Assembly: GCF_021531055.1 (NCBI RefSeq)
Contig: NZ_JADYTL010000001.1
Coordinates: 186,001-250,000 of the forward strand
From: Collinsella tanakaei
GTDB taxonomy: Bacteria > Actinomycetota > Coriobacteriia > Coriobacteriales > Coriobacteriaceae
Length of the DNA: 64,000 nucleotides
Direction: 5' to 3'
Part shown: piece after piece, positions 58,844 through 64,000 of the stretch
Layout of the letters: every line of letters begins with the position of its first letter
Numbering within the stretch: the first letter of the stretch is position 1
The notes under the pieces: model-generated
What the model was told of the DNA's origin: nothing
Seen by the model: the letters and a program-made list of their open reading frames with translations, nothing else
Databases searched by the model: none
Made by a program: the position numbers and the translations under genes

Positions 58844-59992
58844 CTACTCGAGGATATCGTCGATCGCGTCGCGGATGCGATCGCCGACGCTCTTGCGCGG
58901 CGCGACCTGCTCGCCCATCTCCTTGGCGAAGCGTTCGAGCGCCTCGCGGGCGGCGGCGTTCATCTTCTTGGGAACGACCACGGCGACGCGGACGATCAGC
59001 CGGCCGCGCGACCCGCCGCCACCGGAGCGCGGCATGCCACGACCGTCAACGGTGACGGTGTCGCCGAACTGCGTCCCGGCGGGAATCTCGACGGCGATGC
59101 GCTCGTCGTCGAGGATGCCCTCGACCTCGACCGTGCAGCCCAGCGCAGCACTCGCCATGGGAACGGAGACCTCGCAAAGCAGATCGTCGCCGGAGCGCTG
59201 GAAGCGTTCATGTTCGGCGACACGCACGTTCACGATCAGGTCGCCGGACTCGGCGCCCCTGAAACCGGCCTCGCCGTACCCGCGCACACGGAGCTGACGG
59301 CCGGATGCGATGCCGGCGGGAACCTCGATATCGACCTTCTCGTGGGTCGGCGTGCGGCCCTGACCCGAGCACATCTCGCATGGGGTGTCGATGACGGTCC
59401 CCTCGCCGCCGCAATCCGGGCACGGGGAGCTGGACTGTACCTGGCCGAAGATGGAGCGCTGGACCGTGGTCACGAAACCGGTGCCGTGACAGCGGGGGCA
59501 TTGCTTCTCGCTCGCGCCGTCGGCAGCGCCCGTTCCATGGCAGTCCTCGCAGGTGGCCAAGCGGTCGTAGCTGATCGTCTTGGTACATCCGCGCGCCGCC
59601 TCCTCGAGGGTGACGGTCAACGTGATGGCCATGTCGCGACCGCCTCGACGCTGCGCACGGGCGCGACCGCCCGAAGACGCGCCGCCGCCGAAGAACGATG
59701 AGAAGATGTCGTCCATCCCCATCCCGCCGAAGATATCGGAGAAATCGACGTATCCCGAGCCCATTCCAGGGCCGTCCGCCGTGCCGTAGCGGTCGTAGTT
59801 GGCGCGCTTCTGCTCGTCGGAGAGCACCGAGTACGCCTCGTTGACCTCCTTGAACTTCTCTTCGGCATTCGGATCGTCCGAGACATCCGGATGGACCTCG
59901 CGCGCCTTCTTGAGAAACGCGCGCTTGATCGTGCGCTGATCGGCGTCACGATCGACGCCCAACACCTCGTAGTAATCCCTCTTGTCCGCCAC
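58844..59992 (-). CDS. dnaJ: Chaperone DnaJ
   Basis: Hsp40 co-chaperone of DnaK. J domain with H34-P35-D36, Gly/Phe linker (FGGMGMDDIFSSFFGGG), four zinc repeats (CEDCHGTG, CPRCHGTG, CPDCGGEG, CEMCSGQG) and two complete C-terminal substrate domains. 382 residues. The start is GTG 59992 with AAGGAAG upstream. No CIRCE element, hrcA or dnaK is nearby. It is the conventional DnaJ; a variant lies just upstream. Confidence 0.96.
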   Translation of the reverse strand: MADKRDYYEVLGVDRDADQRTIKRAFLKKAREVHPDVSDDPNAEEKFKEVNEAYSVLSDEQKRANYDRYGTADGPGMGSGYVDFSDIFGGMGMDDIFSSFFGGGASSGGRARAQRRGGRDMAITLTVTLEEAARGCTKTISYDRLATCEDCHGTGAADGASEKQCPRCHGTGFVTTVQRSIFGQVQSSSPCPDCGGEGTVIDTPCEMCSGQGRTPTHEKVDIEVPAGIASGRQLRVRGYGEAGFRGAESGDLIVNVRVAEHERFQRSGDDLLCEVSVPMASAALGCTVEVEGILDDERIAVEIPAGTQFGDTVTVDGRGMPRSGGGGSRGRLIVRVAVVVPKKMNAAAREALERFAKEMGEQVAPRKSVGDRIRDAIDDILE

Positions 59993-60102
59993 GACGAACT
60001 TCCTTCCCGATTTTCAAGACAGACGGCGGCATGCAGCCAGCCGCATCAGATATACCCATCATCGCCCGCAGGCAATCGCGCGCCCCCGCAGCGCGATACG
60101 GC

Positions 60103-61203
60103 CTAGCGCGGCATCGCCCCCATCATCATGCCCCGCGAGCACGATGCGAAGCTGACCGAGATGAGCGCGAGCAGCAACCCGTTGGCGCATCCGTTGACGA
60201 CCTGGCTCATACCGCGCTTCCACCACGTGGTGGACCGATCGCGAACGCCACCCTTGAAGATCGACACGATGCCCGAGACGAGCATGGCCAGGCAGATGAA
60301 GGTGACGAGCGACACGATGCCCGACACTCCGAACAGGATCAGGAAGGGCAGCGAGAAGCCGACGAGATAGAACCCGGTACGTGCCGGACCCTCGAGACGC
60401 TCCGCCGCCACGTGCGCGCGACCGATCAAGTCGCCGCCGGCGGCACCGTTGGTTCCCGCGTGGCCCATCGATTTGACACGGACCGTATCGCCGTCATGCG
60501 TATCGGCGGGAAACTCGATGACCGCCTCGGTCACCACGGGCGTGCGACCGCTGCCGCCGCAGTCCGGGCACGGATCGGAGATGACGCGACCGCTGCCGCC
60601 GCACTCGGGGCACACGGTCTGGAACATGCCCGCGCCGAACAGAAACGACAGGTCGACCTCCACGGCACCGGTGCCTCCGCACGACGGGCAGGTGTGAGCC
60701 GACCCGCTCGATACCGAACCGGATCCGTGGCAATGATCGCACGGCTCGTAGCGGCGATACTTCACGGCACGACGGGCTCCGCCCTTGGCCTGAGCCGCCG
60801 TCAGTTCGACATCGACCACCACGTCGGCACCCGTCTCGGGATTGAATGCCGAGCCGGACCGGCGCGATGTGGTGTACCCCGCGCCTCCGAACGGGAATCC
60901 TCCGAACGGCGAGCCGCCGGTATAGCTGCCGGAATAGCCGCCGCCATACGGATTGGCGGTCGGGGCGCCGGCGAAGGGATTGCCCGAACGCATCGCGTCG
61001 TAGCGGGCGCGTTTCTGGTCATCGGACAAAACGGCGTATGCCTCGGAAACCTCTTTGAAGCGCTCCTCGGCATCGGGTTCCTTGTTGACATCCGGATGGA
61101 GCTTGCGAGCCTTCTGCTGAAACGCCTTTTGGATCTCGCGCGCACTCGCGTCCTTGGAAACCCCGAGGATGGCGTAGTAATCCTTCTCGTTCATCATTGC
61201 CAT
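60103..61203 (-). CDS. Membrane-anchored DnaJ-like protein
   Basis: 366 residues. J domain with H36-P37-D38 (KLHPDVN), a long Gly/Tyr/Phe linker (72-115), and all four zinc repeats (CDHCHGSG 155, CPSCGGTG 172, CPECGGSG 198, CPDCGGSG 212). The substrate domain breaks off near residue 265. In place of CTD II and the dimerisation segment there are hydrophobic helices at ~277-316 (probably two) and ~335-355, ending [22 protein letters not shown] lies 12 nt before the first ATG. It probably recruits DnaK to the membrane; the client is unknown. Confidence 0.88.
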   Translation of the reverse strand: MAMMNEKDYYAILGVSKDASAREIQKAFQQKARKLHPDVNKEPDAEERFKEVSEAYAVLSDDQKRARYDAMRSGNPFAGAPTANPYGGGYSGSYTGGSPFGGFPFGGAGYTTSRRSGSAFNPETGADVVVDVELTAAQAKGGARRAVKYRRYEPCDHCHGSGSVSSGSAHTCPSCGGTGAVEVDLSFLFGAGMFQTVCPECGGSGRVISDPCPDCGGSGRTPVVTEAVIEFPADTHDGDTVRVKSMGHAGTNGAAGGDLIGRAHVAAERLEGPARTGFYLVGFSLPFLILFGVSGIVSLVTFICLAMLVSGIVSIFKGGVRDRSTTWWKRGMSQVVNGCANGLLLALISVSFASCSRGMMMGAMPR

Positions 61204-61338
61204 ACGGCGGTGCTACCTCCTGCGTGACTTGGCACATGGGGTTTATTGTACCGAACATCCAAGGATATATCCGCACCCCACGATACCTGCACGTATCAGC
61301 TCGCAGGACGTGAAAGACGCCATCGGGGACGGGGCCGT

Positions 61339-61809
61339 CTACCCCTTGAGCACGATCTGGCGATAGGTGATGCCGCAACGGTCGAAGATCGTCTTTGAGA
61401 TGAGGTTGTCCTCGGTCCCCTCGTACTTATCGTCGAGATAGACGACCTCGCCGATCCCTGCCTGCACGAGGGTCTTGGCGCATTCATGGCACGGGAAGAG
61501 CGTGACGTAGACCGTAGCACCCGCCATGTCCTTGAGCGAGCCGCGATAGTTGAGGATGGCGTTGGCCTCGGCGTGGATGACGTAGTTGTGCTTGTCGGTC
61601 AACGGGTCGCCGGTGGCTTCCCAGGGAAACTCGTCATCGTCCAGACCAGTCGGCGTACCGTTGTAGCCGACGGACAGAATCCGGTTGTTCGTATCGGCGA
61701 TACAGGCGCCGACCTGCGTGTTCGGGTCCTTGCTGCGCAGACTCGCCGCGACGGCGGCACGCATGAAGAACTCATCCCAGCTGATAACATCCTCGCGCTT
61801 GCCAGGCAT
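61339..61809 (-). CDS. Deoxycytidylate deaminase (ComEB-like)
   Basis: Zinc enzyme deaminating dCMP to dUMP for dTMP synthesis. Zinc motifs are HAEANAIL and PCHECAKTL; SKDPNTQVGACI and GYNGTPTGLDD are family signatures. 156 residues from ATG 61809, which has GGGAGG 9 nt upstream; an ATG 3 codons earlier abuts the ribosome site and is less likely. It links functionally with dut. Confidence 0.93.
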   Translation of the reverse strand: MPGKREDVISWDEFFMRAAVAASLRSKDPNTQVGACIADTNNRILSVGYNGTPTGLDDDEFPWEATGDPLTDKHNYVIHAEANAILNYRGSLKDMAGATVYVTLFPCHECAKTLVQAGIGEVVYLDDKYEGTEDNLISKTIFDRCGITYRQIVLKG

Positions 61810-61962
61810 GACGGCCATCCTCCCGGTTCATCCTCGACTGAAGGTCACGCGACACCCCGCGATGCCGTCGTGCAAGGCGGGGCGCACGTCGCTGGCATCA
61901 GGATGCCGCAAGTCAAGGTGTATTTCAAGCGGCAACCGCTCGCATGCGAGCCGGACGTACCG

Positions 61963-63177
61963 TCAGGCGTTATCGTGCGCGAGCTCCCAGAACAGGCCGT
62001 ACAGCTCGTTGCCGAGCAACCACCCGTCATGCGTGGGAACCAGACGCGGGACCCCATCGCGCGTCGCATCCTCGCTCCAGCGCGCAAGGCCGCGCCCGAG
62101 CGCCTCTTCGATAGCACGCTCGAGCGGACCGGCACCGATGCGCTCGCGACACGCCGCGAGCAGGTCAGCGCCCACACCTCGCGTCATACGCATGCCGAGC
62201 ATAAGGTCCTCGGAAGCCGCCTCGCGCGCATCGAGCTCCTCGACATCGTACGCACGCGGCTGCATGGAGTCGGCGGTATCATCGGCAACCTGCACGACGC
62301 GTAGGCGCGCCGCCCGCGAGGAGCATGCCGGCAACCCGAGCACCTCGCGCAGCCCCTCGTAGGTGGAACGAGCGAGCATGCTCGCCGCAGAACGCCCGAG
62401 TCCCAGATACTCGACGCCCGTCCAATAGGCGATGTTGTGGCGGCATTCCTTGCCAGGTCGAGCATAGCTTGCAACCTCGTAGGGGTGCATGCCCGCTCGC
62501 TCGGCGTACACACGGGCGCGCTCCATACGCCCCGCCTGCGCGTCCTCGTCCGGCTCGTCCCACACCCCGCGCTCGAGCAAGACGGACAGCGGCGTTCCCT
62601 CCTCGATCGTCAAGGGGTACACCGACACATGTCCGATGCCCGAATCGAATGCCTGCGACAGCGTATCATCCCAGCTCTCATCCGTTTGCAGGGGAATACC
62701 GCACATGAGGTCCGCCGAGACGTCTAGCCCCGCACGCAGCGCCTCCCCTATCGCCTCACGGGCGCGTCGCGCATCGTGAAGGCGTCCGAGCGCACGCAGC
62801 TCGTCATCTTGGAAGCTCTGAACACCCAGCGAGATGCGCGTCGCGCCCGCTGCCGCGAGCCCGGCGGCGAGGTCGTACGAGAGGGATTCAGGATTGGCCT
62901 CGCAGGTCAACTCGATCAAACCGGGCGCGATATCGCGAACCTGCTTGACGATCTCGCACAGCCGCCTTCCCAACACGGTCGGCGTACCGCCGCCGATATA
63001 CGCGGTGGAACACGAGGCGAGCACCCCCGATGAGCGGAGCGACGCAAGTCGATCGAGCATGCGCTCGACGTACCGGTCGAATTCGCGACCATCGGCGCAT
63101 GCTCTGGAATCGAAATCGCAGTACACGCACTTGGCGTGGCAAAACGGCACATGGATGTACAGGGCGCCGATGGCCAT
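61963..63177 (-). CDS. hemW: HemW (radical SAM haem chaperone, HemN-like)
   Basis: Radical SAM protein of the HemW group, thought to insert haem into respiratory proteins; not a true coproporphyrinogen oxidase. CHAKCVYCDF gives the CX3CX2C motif; YIGGGTPTVLG and RISLGVQSF follow; RHNIAYWTGVEYLGLGRSA is typical of HemW. 404 residues. The ribosome site is weak (AGGGG ~10 nt upstream). The 153-nt gap downstream contains nested inverted repeats (GATGCC/GGCATC with CGTGC/GCACG inside, about 61860-61898) and no gene. Confidence 0.92.
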   Translation of the reverse strand: MAIGALYIHVPFCHAKCVYCDFDSRACADGREFDRYVERMLDRLASLRSSGVLASCSTAYIGGGTPTVLGRRLCEIVKQVRDIAPGLIELTCEANPESLSYDLAAGLAAAGATRISLGVQSFQDDELRALGRLHDARRAREAIGEALRAGLDVSADLMCGIPLQTDESWDDTLSQAFDSGIGHVSVYPLTIEEGTPLSVLLERGVWDEPDEDAQAGRMERARVYAERAGMHPYEVASYARPGKECRHNIAYWTGVEYLGLGRSAASMLARSTYEGLREVLGLPACSSRAARLRVVQVADDTADSMQPRAYDVEELDAREAASEDLMLGMRMTRGVGADLLAACRERIGAGPLERAIEEALGRGLARWSEDATRDGVPRLVPTHDGWLLGNELYGLFWELAHDNA

Positions 63178-63183
63178 GGTCGG

Positions 63184-64000
63184 CTACGCCCCCTGCGGCG
63201 CTTCGGGCAGCGATTCGCCGCGCTCCAATGCGCGCGAGCACGACTCCACGTCGGCCTCGATCGCATCGACGAGGGCCATGAACTCCTCGTAGGACGTGCA
63301 GCGAACGACACGTCCGCGCCAGAAGGCGGCATGCGGCATGCCCTTGAGATACCACGTCGCGAACGTGCGGGCACGCGCCATGAAGGGAAGGTACCTATGG
63401 ACGAGCCCGAGGTGCTCGCGCAGTGCATCGAGACGTACGGAGGACGCGCGTCGCTCCACCGGCGTGCCGTCGCGCCATAGCGCGAGCGCGTCGTCGAAGA
63501 CCCACGGGTTCCCGTAGGTCCCGCGCGCTATGAACACGGCGCTCGCCGCGGTCGTGGACAGCATCCGCACGGCGTCCTCGGCGCAAAAGACATCACCCGA
63601 GCCCACGACGGGAACCTCGACCGCACGCGCGACCTCGTCGATCACCGACCAGTCGGCATGCCCGGTGTAGAGCTGCTTAGCGGTGCGACCGTGGACCGCG
63701 ACCGCGGCGACACCGGCCGCCTCGAGCCTGCGCGCGAGCTCGGGGGCGCGTACGCCGCCGTCGCGAAACGACGCGCGCATCTTGACCGTGACCGGTACCG
63801 CCGCGTGTGCGACGGTCTCGCGCACGATGGCCTCGGCGAGCTCGGGGGACTCCATCAGCGCGGAGCCCTCCCCTTTCGTGATGACCTTGCGCGCCGGACA
63901 CGCCATGTTGATATCGATCTGCGTGAGCTTGCCGCCGACCCGCTCCTGCACGGCATCGACGGCGGAGGCGAACTGATCGGGCTTGGAGCCGAACAGCTGG
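63184..64000 (-). CDS. dus: tRNA-dihydrouridine synthase (5' end beyond window)
   Basis: FMN enzyme reducing uridines in the tRNA D loop. The frame is open to the right edge, where it begins QLFGSKPDQF, a conserved early segment, so ~60-80 N-terminal residues are missing. Catalytic Cys in DINMACPARKVITKGEGSAL; VAVHGRTAKQLYTG and GSGDVFCAEDA follow. It ends 6 nt before hemW. MACP in place of the more usual MGCP is a minor variation. Confidence 0.94.
   Translation of the reverse strand, partial: QLFGSKPDQFASAVDAVQERVGGKLTQIDINMACPARKVITKGEGSALMESPELAEAIVRETVAHAAVPVTVKMRASFRDGGVRAPELARRLEAAGVAAVAVHGRTAKQLYTGHADWSVIDEVARAVEVPVVGSGDVFCAEDAVRMLSTTAASAVFIARGTYGNPWVFDDALALWRDGTPVERRASSVRLDALREHLGLVHRYLPFMARARTFATWYLKGMPHAAFWRGRVVRCTSYEEFMALVDAIEADVESCSRALERGESLPEAPQGA

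Overview
The window is about 60% GC and reads as chromosomal backbone of an anaerobic actinobacterium. I infer class Coriobacteriia, and something Collinsella-like is the best guess. The reasons are the actinobacterial FHA/MerR pair (garA-ftsR order), the lexA / LysM / nrdR cluster and an actinobacterial-type dif-like site, found together with anaerobe and Firmicute-like genes: an [FeFe] hydrogenase, SpoVS, RNase Y, RNase J, PepV, DegV and DUF1836. No phage, plasmid or CRISPR locus is visible. The only mobile-type gene is a REP-associated tyrosine transposase (RAYT) with its palindromes.

Layout. 1-13.4 kb (+): one tightly packed run of 15 genes (scpA end, scpB, rluB, cmk, plsC, ispH, DUF512 radical SAM, der, plsY, gpsA, rpe, cysteine desulfurase, Nif3-like, zinc-ribbon coiled coil, coaBC). 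13.5-19.6 kb (+): tRNA-Pro(GGG), a CDP-alcohol phosphatidyltransferase, the FHA/MerR pair, apt, pepV and degV, with DUF1836 on the other strand. 19.64-20.15 kb: a gene-free gap between convergent degV and trxB that holds a strong dif-like XerC/XerD site. 20.1-25.5 kb: a mixed-strand stretch (trxB, a glycolipid glycosyltransferase, dut-nrdR-LysM, lexA-DUF1624) with a triple SOS-box region. 25.5-43.5 kb (-): hflX, miaA, miaB, spoVS, an unassigned GHKL ATPase, rny, recX, recA, cinA, pgsA, rimO, yajQ, a RodZ-like protein, ftsK and rnj. 43.8-53.4 kb (-): pnp, rpsO, a purine permease, the RAYT/REP block, a small membrane protein and a two-gene [FeFe] hydrogenase operon. 53.7-64 kb (-): recO, era, dgkA, ybeY, phoH, mtaB, dnaJ, a membrane-anchored DnaJ variant, dCMP deaminase, hemW and dus (cut by the right edge).

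How the genes fit together. Most are housekeeping: chromosome segregation (ScpAB, FtsK, dif), phospholipid synthesis (PlsC, PlsY, GpsA, two CDP-alcohol transferases, DgkA), ribosome assembly and RNA decay (Der, Era, YbeY, RluB, RimO, PNPase, RNase J, RNase Y), tRNA modification (MiaA, MiaB, MtaB, Dus) and an SOS circuit (LexA, RecA and a LysM protein that is probably the SOS division inhibitor). Left of the dif-like site 21 of 22 protein genes are on +, and right of it 37 of 40 are on -. That is the pattern expected if the window spans the replication terminus.

The least ordinary items are the dif-like site at the polarity switch, three LexA boxes spaced exactly 28 bp apart, a DnaJ whose C-terminal half is replaced by membrane helices, an orphan Bergerat-fold ATPase in the rny-spoVS-miaB cluster, REP palindromes that supply the stop codons of three neighbouring genes, and a hydrogenase partner that fuses a NuoF-type Fe-S tail to a GltD-type flavoprotein.
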